Below, piece after piece: positions 31,252 to 41,000 of a stretch of DNA of 49,166 bases (positions are counted from its first letter, which is position 1; each line of letters opens with the position of its first letter). The translations under genes and the position numbers were made by a program. Location: contig BEHM01000002.1 of the NCBI GenBank assembly GCA_002923315.1, positions 137,838 to 187,003 of the forward strand. The letters run 5' to 3'. This stretch comes from a bacterium HR10 (GTDB lineage Bacteria > Acidobacteriota > Blastocatellia > HR10). The notes under the pieces were generated by a model. It saw nothing but the letters and a program-made list of their open reading frames with translations. It was not told the origin of the DNA and did no database searches.

Positions 31252-31830
31252 ATGGAGCGATGCGCTCGCGTGCAGCGCACGACGCGCGAGACGAACATTC
31301 TCGTCGAGGTTCGCCTCGATGGGCAGGGGCGCGCCGTCGTGGAGATGCGCGTGGCGTTCCTCAAGCATCTGATCGAGGTGCTCAGCCACCACAGCCTGCT
31401 GGACGTGACGATCAGGGCTGAGGGGGACTTGATCCACCATTTGGTGGAGGATACGGCGCTCGCGCTCGGCGCGGCCATGAATCAGGCGCTCGGCGAGCGG
31501 ACGGGCATCATGCGCTTCGGATGGGCGCTCGTCCCCCTGGATGAGGCGCTGGCGTGGGCGAGCGTGGATCTGGCGCGTCGTCCGTTCAGCGTCACCGATC
31601 TCAAGCTCCAGCGGGAGCTGATCGAGGATCTGCCGCGCGAGGACATCGCACATTTCCTGCGCTCTCTGGCGACGGCGATGGAGGCGTGCGTGCACATCGT
31701 CGTGCAGTACGGGGAGAACGATCATCACAAGATCGAGGCGGGCGTGAAGGCGCTTGCGCTCGCGCTGCGCGCGGCCATGAGCCCGGACCCCCGCCGATCA
31801 GGCGTGCCGAGTTCCAAGGGGGTGATCTGA
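31252..31830 (+). CDS. hisB: Imidazoleglycerol-phosphate dehydratase (divergent)
   Basis: 192 aa, only the dehydratase domain. It starts RVQRTTRETNILVEV. Metal-binding elements are HHLVED (H62, H63, E66), GENDHHKIEA (H158, H159, E162) and probably H39. Compared with the usual form, the segment between GDL and HH is about three residues shorter (GDLIHH rather than GDL-x4-HH), and the FLDHM motif reads FLKHL. The C-terminal GVPSSKG is conserved. It dehydrates imidazole-glycerol phosphate. ATG 31252 is chosen, with GGGAG 8 bases upstream; ATG 31234 is also possible. It lies 18 bases after the HAD gene. Confidence 0.85.
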   Translation: MERCARVQRTTRETNILVEVRLDGQGRAVVEMRVAFLKHLIEVLSHHSLLDVTIRAEGDLIHHLVEDTALALGAAMNQALGERTGIMRFGWALVPLDEALAWASVDLARRPFSVTDLKLQRELIEDLPREDIAHFLRSLATAMEACVHIVVQYGENDHHKIEAGVKALALALRAAMSPDPRRSGVPSSKGVI

Positions 31831-31832
31831 CC

Positions 31833-32447
31833 GTGCGCGTTCTCATCCTCGATTACGGCGTCGGGAATCTGTTCAGCCTGCGGGCGGCTTTGGAGCGCGA
31901 GGGCGTGGAACCGATCGTATCGGCCGACCTTCCCGCGACTGAAGACGTCGCAGCCCTCATCCTCCCCGGGGTGGGGCATTTCACGCCGGTGGCCGAGCGA
32001 CTCCGGGGGCTTCGGGAGCGCTTGCAACGGATGATCGAACGGGGGACGCCGATTCTCGGCATCTGTCTGGGGATGCAGGTGCTCTTTGAGGAGAGCGAGG
32101 AAGGCGCAGGGCAGGGCCTCGGTTTCTTCAGCGGACGGGTCGTGCGCTTGCCGGACTCGGTGAAGGTTCCCCATATCGGGTGGAATGCGCTGCGCCTGCG
32201 GCAGCGCCATCGCGTGCTCGAGGGAATCGAGGACGGGGCGTGGGTGTACTTCGTGCATTCGTATCATCCGCGGCCGATGGATCCGGGGATCGTCCTCGCG
32301 GAGGCGGAATATGGTCGGCCATTTCCGGCGATCGTGGCGCGCGGCGTGCTCTTTGGGACGCAGTTTCATCCGGAGAAATCGGGATCGGTCGGTCGGCGCT
32401 TGTTGCGCAACTTCCTGGCCCTGGTGAGGGAGCGATGGACATCTTAG
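31833..32447 (+). CDS. hisH: Imidazole glycerol phosphate synthase glutaminase subunit HisH
   Basis: 204-aa class I glutamine amidotransferase: VRVLILDYGVGNLFSL at the start, LILPGVGHF, the nucleophile Cys in ILGICLGMQVLFEES, and the His/Glu of the triad in FGTQFHPEKSG. It supplies ammonia to HisF. The start is GTG, just 3 bases after hisB, with AAGGGGGTGATC, an almost full match to the 16S anti-Shine-Dalgarno, ending 5 bases upstream. It overlaps hisA by 13 bases. Confidence 0.94.
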   Translation: MRVLILDYGVGNLFSLRAALEREGVEPIVSADLPATEDVAALILPGVGHFTPVAERLRGLRERLQRMIERGTPILGICLGMQVLFEESEEGAGQGLGFFSGRVVRLPDSVKVPHIGWNALRLRQRHRVLEGIEDGAWVYFVHSYHPRPMDPGIVLAEAEYGRPFPAIVARGVLFGTQFHPEKSGSVGRRLLRNFLALVRERWTS

Positions 32448-33202
32448 CGGCCGTGGATCTCTTCACGGGGAAAGTCGTGCGCCTGACGCGCGGGCAGATC
32501 GCCACGGCGAAGGTCTATAGCACCGATCCGATGGCCGTGGCCCGGCAATGGCAAGATCAGGGTGCCGACGCGCTGCATCTGGTGGACCTGGATGCGGCCT
32601 TGGGCGTGGGGTCCAATTTCCCCATGATCCTTCGCCTCGTGAAGGCGGTGACGATTCCGGTTCAACTCGGCGGGGGGATTCGCAGCGAGCGCGCGGCGCG
32701 GGAGTGGTTGGAACGAGGCGTCGCGCGCATCGTCCTCGGGACGCTGGCCCTGCGAGATCCGTCCTGCATCGGGCGATTGGTCGAGGCATTCGGGCCGGAG
32801 CGGATCGTCGTCGCGCTCGATTTCTCGCAGAAGAGCGTCGTGATGGAAGGATGGACGCAACCGACGGCGCTCACGGTCGAGGAGGCGCTCGCGCGATTTC
32901 GGGACCTCGGCGTCCAGCAATTCCTGGTGACGGCCGTCGAGCGCGATGGAACCTTGAGCGGCCCGGACGTTCGCCTCTACGCGCATCTGTGTGCTACCAT
33001 GGGCGTCCGCATCTTCGCCAGTGGGGGGATCAGCGCTGTGGCGGATGTGCTCGAGCTGGAGCGCGCAGGTGTCTCCGGCGTGGTGATCGGCAAGGCGCTC
33101 TATGAGGGGCGGATGACGCTCGCCGAGATTCGTCGGGCGCTCATTGAGGCGAGCCGGGACGAGGCTTCGACGTCGGATGCCGCTCCCTTCCCGACACGGT
33201 GA
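32435..33202 (+). CDS. hisA: ProFAR isomerase HisA
   Basis: 255-aa TIM barrel: MDILAAVDLFTGKVVRLTRG with the first catalytic Asp in AAVDL, LHLVDLDAALG, QLGGGIRSERAAREWLERG, the second Asp region in LVTAVERDGTLSGPD, and IFASGGISAVADV with GKALYEG. It opens the ribose ring of ProFAR to PRFAR. The GEGR-type motif reads LTRG. The start overlaps the end of hisH by 13 bases. A short Ser/Asp tail follows the barrel. Confidence 0.94.
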   Translation: MDILAAVDLFTGKVVRLTRGQIATAKVYSTDPMAVARQWQDQGADALHLVDLDAALGVGSNFPMILRLVKAVTIPVQLGGGIRSERAAREWLERGVARIVLGTLALRDPSCIGRLVEAFGPERIVVALDFSQKSVVMEGWTQPTALTVEEALARFRDLGVQQFLVTAVERDGTLSGPDVRLYAHLCATMGVRIFASGGISAVADVLELERAGVSGVVIGKALYEGRMTLAEIRRALIEASRDEASTSDAAPFPTR

Positions 33203-33214
33203 GGGGGGACACGC

Positions 33215-33985
33215 ATGGGACTGACCAAGCGGATCATCCCGTGCCTGGATGTGGATCAAGGGCGGGTTCGAAAAGGAACCCACTTCCTCTCCCTGCGCGA
33301 TGCCGGGGATCCGGTGGCGCTCGCCGCTCGTTATCGGGATGAGGGCGCCGATGAATTGGTCTTTCTGGACATCACGGCATCGGTCGAAGGGCGGCGGACC
33401 GTGCGCAGTTGGGTGGAGCGCGTGGCGCGCACGCTCGATATCCCCTTCACCGTCGGTGGGGGGATTCGCACCGTGGAGGAAGCGCGCGCCATTCTCTGCA
33501 GCGGTGCGGATAAGATCTCCGTGAACACGGCGGCGGTGGAGCGTCCCGAACTCATTCGGGAGTTGAGCGAGATGTTCGGGCGGCAATGCGTCGTCGTCGC
33601 CATTGATGCGCGGCGACGCGCGGAGGGCGAGCGCCTCTGGTTCGAGGTCTATTCGCATGGGGGAAGACGGCCGACCGGACGCGATGCGATCGCCTGGGCG
33701 CAGGAGGCGGAAGCGCTCGGGGCGGGGGAGATCCTGCTCACCTCCATTGACCGGGATGGGACCGAAGCCGGGTACGATCTGGACTTGACACGCGCCGTCG
33801 CCGAGCGCGTGCGCATCCCCGTGATCGCCAGCGGCGGATGCGGACGTCCCGAGCATATTCTCGACGTCCTGACCCTCGGTGGGGCCGACGCCGCGCTCGC
33901 GGCCTCCATCTTCCACTACGACAAGTACCCTCTTCCGCATGTGAAGCGGTTCCTCCGCGAACGGGGAATCGAGGTGAGGTTATGA
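33215..33985 (+). CDS. hisF: Imidazole glycerol phosphate synthase cyclase subunit HisF
   Basis: 256-aa TIM barrel with catalytic Asp11 in [16 protein letters not shown] and the second Asp in VVVAIDARR, plus [23 protein letters not shown] and [15 protein letters not shown]. With HisH it makes imidazole-glycerol phosphate and AICAR from PRFAR and ammonia. The RVxKG loop is intact. It lies 12 bases after hisA with GAGGGGGGA before the ATG; its stop overlaps hisI (ATGA). Confidence 0.96.
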   Translation: MGLTKRIIPCLDVDQGRVRKGTHFLSLRDAGDPVALAARYRDEGADELVFLDITASVEGRRTVRSWVERVARTLDIPFTVGGGIRTVEEARAILCSGADKISVNTAAVERPELIRELSEMFGRQCVVVAIDARRRAEGERLWFEVYSHGGRRPTGRDAIAWAQEAEALGAGEILLTSIDRDGTEAGYDLDLTRAVAERVRIPVIASGGCGRPEHILDVLTLGGADAALAASIFHYDKYPLPHVKRFLRERGIEVRL

Positions 33986-34341
33986 GTGGAGTCGCGCTTG
34001 AGGAGCTGGATTTTCGGAAATCCGGCGGGCTCGTGCCTGTCGTTGTGCAAGACGCCGTGACGCGTGAGGTGCTCATGGTGGCTTTCGCCAACCGCGAGGC
34101 CATCCTCGAGACGCTGCGCACCGGATACGCGCATTACTTCAGTCGCTCTCGCGGCCAACTGTGGAAGAAGGGGGAGACCTCCGGCCACGTCCAGCGCATC
34201 CGCGAGATCCTCGTGGATTGCGATCGGGATACGGTGCTCTACCTCGTGGAGCAAGAGGGCGTGGCGTGCCATCGGGGAACGCGCTCCTGTTTCACCGAAC
34301 CGCTCATTGGTGGTGCTCCGCGCGACGCCGCTCATCCTTGA
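33982..34341 (+). CDS. hisI: Phosphoribosyl-AMP cyclohydrolase (HisI domain only)
   Basis: 119 aa. It has [43 protein letters not shown], the metal Asp cluster [27 protein letters not shown] with its zinc cysteines, and then ends. It opens the purine ring of PR-AMP. The HisE pyrophosphohydrolase domain is absent and no hisE gene is in this operon, so that step must be encoded elsewhere. It overlaps hisF by 4 bases; its stop lies within the -35 box of the tRNA promoter. Confidence 0.94.
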   Translation: MSGVALEELDFRKSGGLVPVVVQDAVTREVLMVAFANREAILETLRTGYAHYFSRSRGQLWKKGETSGHVQRIREILVDCDRDTVLYLVEQEGVACHRGTRSCFTEPLIGGAPRDAAHP

Positions 34342-34366
34342 CACCCGACCGGTGGCGAGGCACAAT
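34338..34366 (+). promoter_or_regulatory. Strong promoter for the tRNA gene
   Basis: A perfect TTGACA (34338-34343) and CACAAT (34361-34366) are 17 bp apart; initiation is expected about 7 bases before the tRNA. The -35 box shares bases with the hisI stop codon. Confidence 0.65.
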
Positions 34367-34379
34367 CATCCCCAGGTGT

Positions 34380-34452
34380 GGGCCCTTAGCTCAATCGGCA
34401 GAGCAGCGGACTCATAATCCGTCGGTTCCAGGTTCGAGTCCTGGAGGGCCCA
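34380..34452 (+). tRNA. tRNA with anticodon CAT, probably tRNA-Ile2 (lysidine type)
   Basis: A 73-base cloverleaf without encoded CCA. The acceptor stem is GGGCCCT/AGGGCCC with discriminator A. The D arm is GCTC/GAGC, the anticodon stem GCGGA/TCCGT with loop CTCATAA, and the T arm CCAGG-TTCGAGT-CCTGG. CAT may be elongator Met or Ile2. C4-G69 and C5-G68 in the acceptor stem, known in E. coli as TilS recognition pairs, and the CTTAGCTCA start, as in E. coli Ile2, favour Ile2. TilS is encoded at 3171-4577. Confidence 0.93.
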
Positions 34453-34479
34453 GGCGCTTCAACTTCGATCTCGTGCGCA

Positions 34480-35220
34480 TCATTTCGGGGAGGATGGGCT
34501 CGAGGCGGCGGGCGACCGATACGGGGGGTACAGAATGATCTCGGCCGTGCGTCGGGCCTCGTCGAGCCAGGCGATCATCTCCGACTTCACCTTCTCATTG
34601 CGAAGGATTTGCTCAATGAGCGGGCGGACCTGTTCGAGCGGAGGAGGCGCCATCCCGCGACGCCGCGCCTCTGGGATCACGCGATTCTCGTAGTACCACT
34701 GAACCTCCGGCTCGCTCACGAAGACGAAGGCGCGGAATCGGAAGTCAATGAAACGCAGGATCTCCACCCGATGGCGCGCGATCGCGCGCAGCGTCGTCTC
34801 ATCCAGTCCGGCGGCCGCCAGGCGCCGCGCGAACGCACGCTCGGAGGGGAAGCGCGCGCGCAGCTCGGTCAGATACCGCTCGATCTCCTCCTCAGTGATG
34901 GCGATGGTCGGCAATTTCTCGGCCTCTTGATGCAGGAGCATCTGGTCAATGAGTTGATGGAGCGCGCGGGATTTCACCTCTTCGGACGATTCGCCTTCGG
35001 GCGTCTCCGGGTCCAGGGCGAGATACCAGCGAATGTCGCTCTCGGTGATCACCCGACCGTTGACGACGGCGGCGATGCGATCCAGCAGGATCGTCTGGGC
35101 GAAGACGGACGACGCGAGGGCGCCCATGCTCACCCACACGATGTATCGGAGGGCGGGCCCGCTCCATCCCGTGCTTCCAGAGGATGGGGCATGCAGGCCG
35201 AAACGACGTGAGCCTCTCAT
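34480..35220 (-). CDS. SurA N-terminal-domain periplasmic chaperone without PPIase domain
   Basis: 246 aa. A signal peptide (hydrophobic YIVWVSMGALASSVFAQ, about 26-42) is followed by the SurA-N pattern LLDRIAAVVNGRVITESDIRWYL, LHQLIDQMLLHQEAEKL and a helical region to about residue 225. The parvulin rotamase domain expected in SurA/PpiC is absent, and the protein ends in a Pro/Ser tail. It is probably a chaperone for outer-membrane protein precursors, which fits its place 11 bases after the BamA-type gene. The start follows TGAGGCGACAGGCG. Confidence 0.85.
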   Translation of the reverse strand: MRGSRRFGLHAPSSGSTGWSGPALRYIVWVSMGALASSVFAQTILLDRIAAVVNGRVITESDIRWYLALDPETPEGESSEEVKSRALHQLIDQMLLHQEAEKLPTIAITEEEIERYLTELRARFPSERAFARRLAAAGLDETTLRAIARHRVEILRFIDFRFRAFVFVSEPEVQWYYENRVIPEARRRGMAPPPLEQVRPLIEQILRNEKVKSEMIAWLDEARRTAEIILYPPYRSPAASSPSSPK

Positions 35221-35231
35221 CGCCTGTCGCC

Positions 35232-38066
35232 TCAGAAGGGATTCCCGAACGTGATATGGAGCTGCGTGCGCGGGACGCCCGCGACGCGCCGGACCAGAGC
35301 CCCGAAGTCGAGGCGAAGGGGGCCAAGCGGCGTCCTGATGCGAAGCCCGAAGCCGAGCGTGTGCGTGAGATCGCGCGGGCGGATGTCGGAGATGCGTGCG
35401 AAGACGTTACCGCCATCGTAGAAGATCGCGCCGCCCAGGCGCAGACGGCGGAGCAGCGGAAAGCGAAGCTCCACGTTCGCGATGAGAAGGGCATTCCCTC
35501 CGAGCGGACGCGTCCGACCCGGGCGATGGGGATCGGCCGCGCGTGGCCCCGCCTGCTCGAATCCGAAGCCGCGGAGCGTCGTCGAGCCACCGGCGAAGAA
35601 ACGCTCGCTGATGGGGATCGCCGTCGAACGTCCGTAGGGGCGCGCCAGTCCCAGGCGCACGTTCGAGGCGAAGATGACGTCCGTCCCCGGGACGATCCGA
35701 TACATGCGCTGATGTTCGCCGAAGAAGCGGACGAAGTTCTCACTCCCGCCCAGGAAGCGAGAGGTGAAGGAGAGATCGAGCGTCGTGAACGTCCCGTGCG
35801 TGGGATCGAAGGGATTGTCGCGCGCATCGCGCACGAAAGAGGCGGAGAGCCGACCGAGTTGCACGGTGGTGTCCTCGCGGCGCAGCTCCTCGGGCTCGGT
35901 CACGTTGGAGATGATCACGTTGCTGAACGTGTAGCGGAAGAGCAGGGAGCTTCTGGGCCCCAGAGGTCGCTCCACCTGAGCGAGCACGGTGAGGCGACTG
36001 GCATCGAACGCGATCTCCTCCTGCCGTTGGAAGAGGAGGGAGGCGAGCCCGGAGAGTTCCGTGCCGAAGAGCTTCGGATCGGTGAACGAGAGCTGTCCGG
36101 TCTGTTCGCGACGGCTCGCGCGGAGGCGAAAGGCTGCCGTGCGCAGCTGGCCGAGGAAGTTCGCGTTCGAGAGTTCGATGAGTCCGCGCGGCCCATCGTC
36201 GGTGCGAAAGCCGAAGCCGTACGTCAATTGATAGCGCGGCGCCTCGTCCACCTCGACGCGGACGTTCCGAACGGTCTCCAATTCGGGATTGGCCTCGACG
36301 GGCTCGGCGGTGATGGAGACGCGGCGGAAGGCACCGGTGCCGTAGAGCCGTTCCTCGCTGCGCGCGAGTTCGGTGGGACGCAGGACGTCCCCCTCACGAA
36401 AGCTCAGGTATCGCGCGATCGCGCGATCGTGGGTGAGCCGGTTCCCGCGAATGCGGATGGTGCCGATCTGAAACTGCTTCCCCTCCTGAATGCGGAGCGT
36501 CACGGTGACGCGATGCGCCTCGTCCTCTTGGATAAGGGGGGTGATTGTCGCCTCGATATAACCACGATCGGCATACAGCTCGGCGAGTCGCGAGACGGCC
36601 TCCCGCACGCGCGCTTCGACGAAGGGAGCGCCCGGCTGGAGTCCGCTGGCGCGCACGAGGTCCTCCGGAGGAAGCGCGCGCGCACCCTCGACTTGCACTC
36701 GGGAGAGCATCACCCGCGGCCCCTCTTCGACGACGTAGATGATGATGAGGTCATCCTTCTTCAAGCTGACGGCCAGGCGCGCCGCGGCGACGCGAGCGTG
36801 CACATATCCTCGCTCGCGCAAAGCCTCGACGATCGCGCGCTGATCGCGCTGCATGAGCTGGCGGCTGGTGAGACCGCGCCCCCATCTCCCACCGAGGACC
36901 GACCCCAGGCGCGATCGGATCTGTTCGAGCGTGAGCGCGGAGGTCCCCTCCAGGCGAATCGCTCGAAGGGCGTATCGCCGCCCGCGCTCGACTGTATAGC
37001 GGAGGTGGACGCGGCCATTTTCTTCCGTGCGCGTCACTCTCGCTTCGGCGAAGAAATACCCCTGGCGCTGGACATGATCGAGCACATTCAATCGTCCCTC
37101 CTCCACCGTCGCGTCATCGAGCCCGCCCTGGCGGAGGATCGGCAACAGCTGCCGCCGCTCCTCCGTCGAGAGAGAGACGCCTTCGACTTCGACATCAACC
37201 AGAGGACCGGACTCAACCGCGATCTCCACGATCACGGCGTTCTCCTCCTCCGCGCGCTCCAGGCGCGGTGGCGCGATGCGCGGCGCCAAGTATCCGTGCC
37301 GAAGATGCAGTTCGCGAATGCGCTGCAGATCCGCCTGCAGGCGCAGGGCATCGAAGGGCGCGCCCGGCTTGCTCTCCAGGCGGGCGAGCAACTCCTTTCG
37401 GTCCAGCTTCACGTCGCCGGTGAGGCGCACCTCGGCTAAGCGCGCAGGAGGACCGGGGACGACGCGGAACAGCAGGTGCGCCGTCCGTCCATCGTCTGTG
37501 AGCGTCACCTGTGGCGTGACCTCGCACGCGAAGAAGCCGAGGCCATGATAGAATTCAACGATCTCATCAGCCGCGCGGGCGAGCACGGCCTCGGTGAAGC
37601 GCGCACCCGGCGTCAGGCCGCTGAGGCGCGGGGAGAGACGCGATTGCGTCTCGGGATCCACGCCTTGGAAGCTCACGCGCCCGATGCGCGGCTGTGGGGT
37701 GATGTGAAACTTCAGGCGAACGCCCGTCGGCTCGTCCTCCGCTTCGACGAGGACATCCGAGGCCAACGCCGATTCATAGAGCGCGAGGATCGCGCGCCGC
37801 ACATCCGCGAGGCGAAGCGGATCGCCCACGCGCAGTGGGATCGCCCGCGCGAATTCGTCCTGAGGATCACCGATGGGTCTCTCGTTCACGAGGATCTCGA
37901 TGTGAGCGATGGGCCTCCCCTGCACCGAGGCGAGTGTCAGGCGTTCGCCTTGAGCGCGAAGGCCGCCGGGCCACAGGAGCGCGAGCGTGAAGCTGAGCAG
38001 GAGCCAACGCGCGCGAAGCGGCCGGAGATACGCCCTGCCCATTCCATCAGCGGCCGATCGCTTCAT
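35232..38066 (-). CDS. bamA: BamA/TamA-family outer-membrane assembly protein with seven POTRA repeats
   Basis: 944 aa. A signal peptide (about 18-39, ending GGLRAQ) leads to seven POTRA-like repeats with bounds near 52-125, 126-206, 207-287, 288-363, 364-450, 451-530 and 531-610. The C-terminal 330 residues form the beta-barrel with the RGF motif in STTLRGFGF and a final Phe. It inserts barrel proteins into the outer membrane. BamA usually has five POTRAs and TamA three, so the repeat count is high and the symbol is tentative. ATG 38066 has GAGG 9 bases upstream; a GTG at 38075 is less likely. The neighbours are TamB-like (15 bp upstream) and SurA-N-like. Confidence 0.9.
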   Translation of the reverse strand: MKRSAADGMGRAYLRPLRARWLLLSFTLALLWPGGLRAQGERLTLASVQGRPIAHIEILVNERPIGDPQDEFARAIPLRVGDPLRLADVRRAILALYESALASDVLVEAEDEPTGVRLKFHITPQPRIGRVSFQGVDPETQSRLSPRLSGLTPGARFTEAVLARAADEIVEFYHGLGFFACEVTPQVTLTDDGRTAHLLFRVVPGPPARLAEVRLTGDVKLDRKELLARLESKPGAPFDALRLQADLQRIRELHLRHGYLAPRIAPPRLERAEEENAVIVEIAVESGPLVDVEVEGVSLSTEERRQLLPILRQGGLDDATVEEGRLNVLDHVQRQGYFFAEARVTRTEENGRVHLRYTVERGRRYALRAIRLEGTSALTLEQIRSRLGSVLGGRWGRGLTSRQLMQRDQRAIVEALRERGYVHARVAAARLAVSLKKDDLIIIYVVEEGPRVMLSRVQVEGARALPPEDLVRASGLQPGAPFVEARVREAVSRLAELYADRGYIEATITPLIQEDEAHRVTVTLRIQEGKQFQIGTIRIRGNRLTHDRAIARYLSFREGDVLRPTELARSEERLYGTGAFRRVSITAEPVEANPELETVRNVRVEVDEAPRYQLTYGFGFRTDDGPRGLIELSNANFLGQLRTAAFRLRASRREQTGQLSFTDPKLFGTELSGLASLLFQRQEEIAFDASRLTVLAQVERPLGPRSSLLFRYTFSNVIISNVTEPEELRREDTTVQLGRLSASFVRDARDNPFDPTHGTFTTLDLSFTSRFLGGSENFVRFFGEHQRMYRIVPGTDVIFASNVRLGLARPYGRSTAIPISERFFAGGSTTLRGFGFEQAGPRAADPHRPGRTRPLGGNALLIANVELRFPLLRRLRLGGAIFYDGGNVFARISDIRPRDLTHTLGFGLRIRTPLGPLRLDFGALVRRVAGVPRTQLHITFGNPF

Positions 38067-38081
38067 GAGGTCCACCCTCGT

Positions 38082-41000
38082 TCAAAAGCGCTTCCGGATT
38101 CGCAGATCGAAGCTGAAGTTCCCATCCTGATCGCGCGTCCCCACCAGCGAGAACCGATCGCTCAGGCGATATTCGACGATGATGACCTGCTCTTGCGGAC
38201 CGGAGAGGTTCGTCGCGTAGAGAATGGAGAGGTTGCGAGTGATCTGCCGCCCGACGGTGAGCCGCGCTGTTGGATCCGAGCCTCGGCCGACGATCAGCGG
38301 ATCAATTTGAAAGCGGTTGATGCCGAAGATCTTCCCCGTGAACTCCTCGGCGCGATGCGTCAGCTCCCCGATGAGCAGATTGGCCGCTGTCCCCAATCCG
38401 GTTTGCGGCGTCACCGACGCCGCGCGCTGCGAGATCTCGCCCGTCGCGATCAGCGCGAGGATCTGCTCCGGAGGCAGGGCCGGCTCGGAGCGAAGCGTCG
38501 TTTGGAACCGATCGAGCGTGCCCGTGAATCCGACGATCACACGATATCCGGCGATGTCGCTCTCCGCCTCGAGGTGAATGCGCGGGGCGCTCTGAGCCGC
38601 CTCCTCGCGGGGGAAGTCAAGGCGCCCTCGCGTGATCTGATACTCGCGGTTGCGAAAGCGCACGACGCCGCGGGTGACGATGAGATTGCCGGAGAGGCGA
38701 GGGGCGGCGAGGGTCCCCCCGATGTGGAGCGAGGCGCTGCCCACAGCATCGGCGAGGTTGTTGCGAACGATGAGCGTGTCGAGCGCATTCACGCGAATGT
38801 CGAGCGAGATCGGCGGATGAATGGAGATTTCCGGGAGCGAGGGACGCGGTCGCTCTCCCGCCTGAGCGAGGATGAGTTGAGCCACATCCACGTCCTGTGT
38901 GTATTCCGAACGGCGCACGGTGAGCGTGCCCGAGAGGACCTGCACCTGACGGTTCCCCTGTAACGTGAGCACCCCATCCACGATGGAACGAAGTCCCGGG
39001 GGGTATGTGAGGACGACGGCGTCGCTGCGAATCAGAATCCGCCATTGATCGGCGCGAAGACGGCGCAGCAGGAGGCCGCCGCTGATGGTCACATCGCCTT
39101 CATTGGCCTGAGCCCGCAAGTGCTCGATCAGCGCTTGCGAAGCCGTGAAACGAATGCGCCCCTGCCCATGCGCGAGGGCGATCGGCCAATCGAGCACGCG
39201 GAGTGAGAGGTCCTCGATCTCCATGAGGCCGCTCAAGCGCGGCTCCTCGAAATATCCGCGCAGGGAGGCGCGAATCGTCGCGCGTCCCGCCGCGAAGAGG
39301 CCGGGATACAGACCGCGCAACAGACGAAGATCCACCGATCCGTTCACATTCAGATCGTGTCCGCTCCTGAAGCGCTCGCCGAGGGCTTCGCTCAGGTCCA
39401 CCGTACCGCTCAGATCGAGACTCGTGTTCTCGCCGACCACAGCAGCGGATTCGATCGTGAGCATCCGACCATGCAGACGCAGCGTGAACGGCCGACGCGC
39501 GTGAAGCGCGTACTCGCTGAACGCCAGGCGCAGGTTCGAGATGGCGAGCGTCGCGCGCACGCCTGCGGCAGCGTCCTCGCGACGTCGGGGGGCTGTCGGA
39601 TCGAGGCGCGCACCGATCGGCCATTCAAGCTGCAACTCTCCACTCATCGTGCCGCTCCACTCCGAGAGCCGGCGGACGAGGCGAAGATACGGAGTCAGCG
39701 AGAGGTCTTCAAGGCGCGCCCGCACGCGCACCGTGGGCGCAGGATCCGCGAGATCGAGCGTGCCGAGCAGCGCGTGCGTCTGCCCAAATAGCACAGCCGT
39801 GATGGGAATCAGGAGGCGACCTTCGCTCGTCTTCAACTCGGCCACGATCTCTCCGGCTGGACGACCGCCAATCGAGAGTCGAGAGATGCGCATCTCGCCG
39901 GAGAGGCGAGGGTCTGAGAGTGTGCCCTGGCCCGAGAGCGAGAGCGAGACGCGCCCCTGGACGTTCATCGTTCGCCCCATCGTCGCACTCAGCAGGGAAG
40001 CCAGCTCGATGTCCGCCGCGCGCATTCGCAGCGCATACGTGCCATCATCGGTTCGGAAAAATCCGGACAGCGTGATCGTCCCAAACGGAAGATCGAGTCG
40101 GGCATCTTGGACCTCATACCGAGGAGGGGCGAGGTGAAAAGTCCCCGCGAGGCGACGAAAGCGCGCCGGCCGCTCAAGCAGGAGGACCTCACCCTCCTCC
40201 AGCGCGATCTGCGCCGTCCCCGTCGGTGCCTTGGGGAGACCGGAGAGCGCGACCTCGCCCGAAAGCATTCCCGAGAGGGGGAGTTCCAGATCCATGGCTT
40301 TCGACCATCGGTCGAGATTCACGCGATGCAGTCGGCCGCGTAGGGCGAGGCCATTCGCCTGGTCCGGGAGCGCTGTCAGGCGAACTTCGGCGCGCGCGCC
40401 CGTCTCCCAGAGGACATGAGCGTCCTCGATCTCCCACCGCCCGTGCGCGTAGGCGAAGCGCGCCCGCAGCGAGCGAACCGGTTCCCCGGCCACGAGGAGT
40501 CCCCTCAGCTCGCCCTCTCCGGAGATCGCGGACGTTCCATCCCGCATGATGAGACGAAGGCGATAATCGGCCGTCCCGGTGAGCTGCGAGATGAAGTCGT
40601 GCGTCAACGCCCGCAGCCGATAGCCGGAGGCTTCGAGCAGCCGCTGTTGTTCGGAGAGGTCATCCGAGCGCACATCGAGGGCGAGATCGAGATCGCCGCG
40701 CCAGCTCACACTTCCGGAGAGCCTCGCCTTCGAGCGTCCGATGATGAGCGAAGATGCCGTCACGGACAGCCCGCGTGGAGATAAGGTCGCGTCTACTGCG
40801 CCCCGTACCGGAAGCGCCTCCGCCATCGGGACGGAGCGCGGCGCGATCCTCAGCGCGAGGATGCCGGAAGCTCGCGTGACAGCCAGTCCCGGCCATCGCG
40901 CGGTGAGAGAACCCTGAGCTGCCCCTTCAAGAGGCAGCGGACGATGGAGGAAGCGCAGCGCCATGTCGCGAACGTCCACATTCTCGAACCGCAGGTGGGC

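Noticed and set aside
35184..37439. A 751-codon plus-strand open frame opposite the BamA-type gene
   Set aside because: The barrel gene on the other strand has clear domains; the product has the composition of an antisense frame and no motif.
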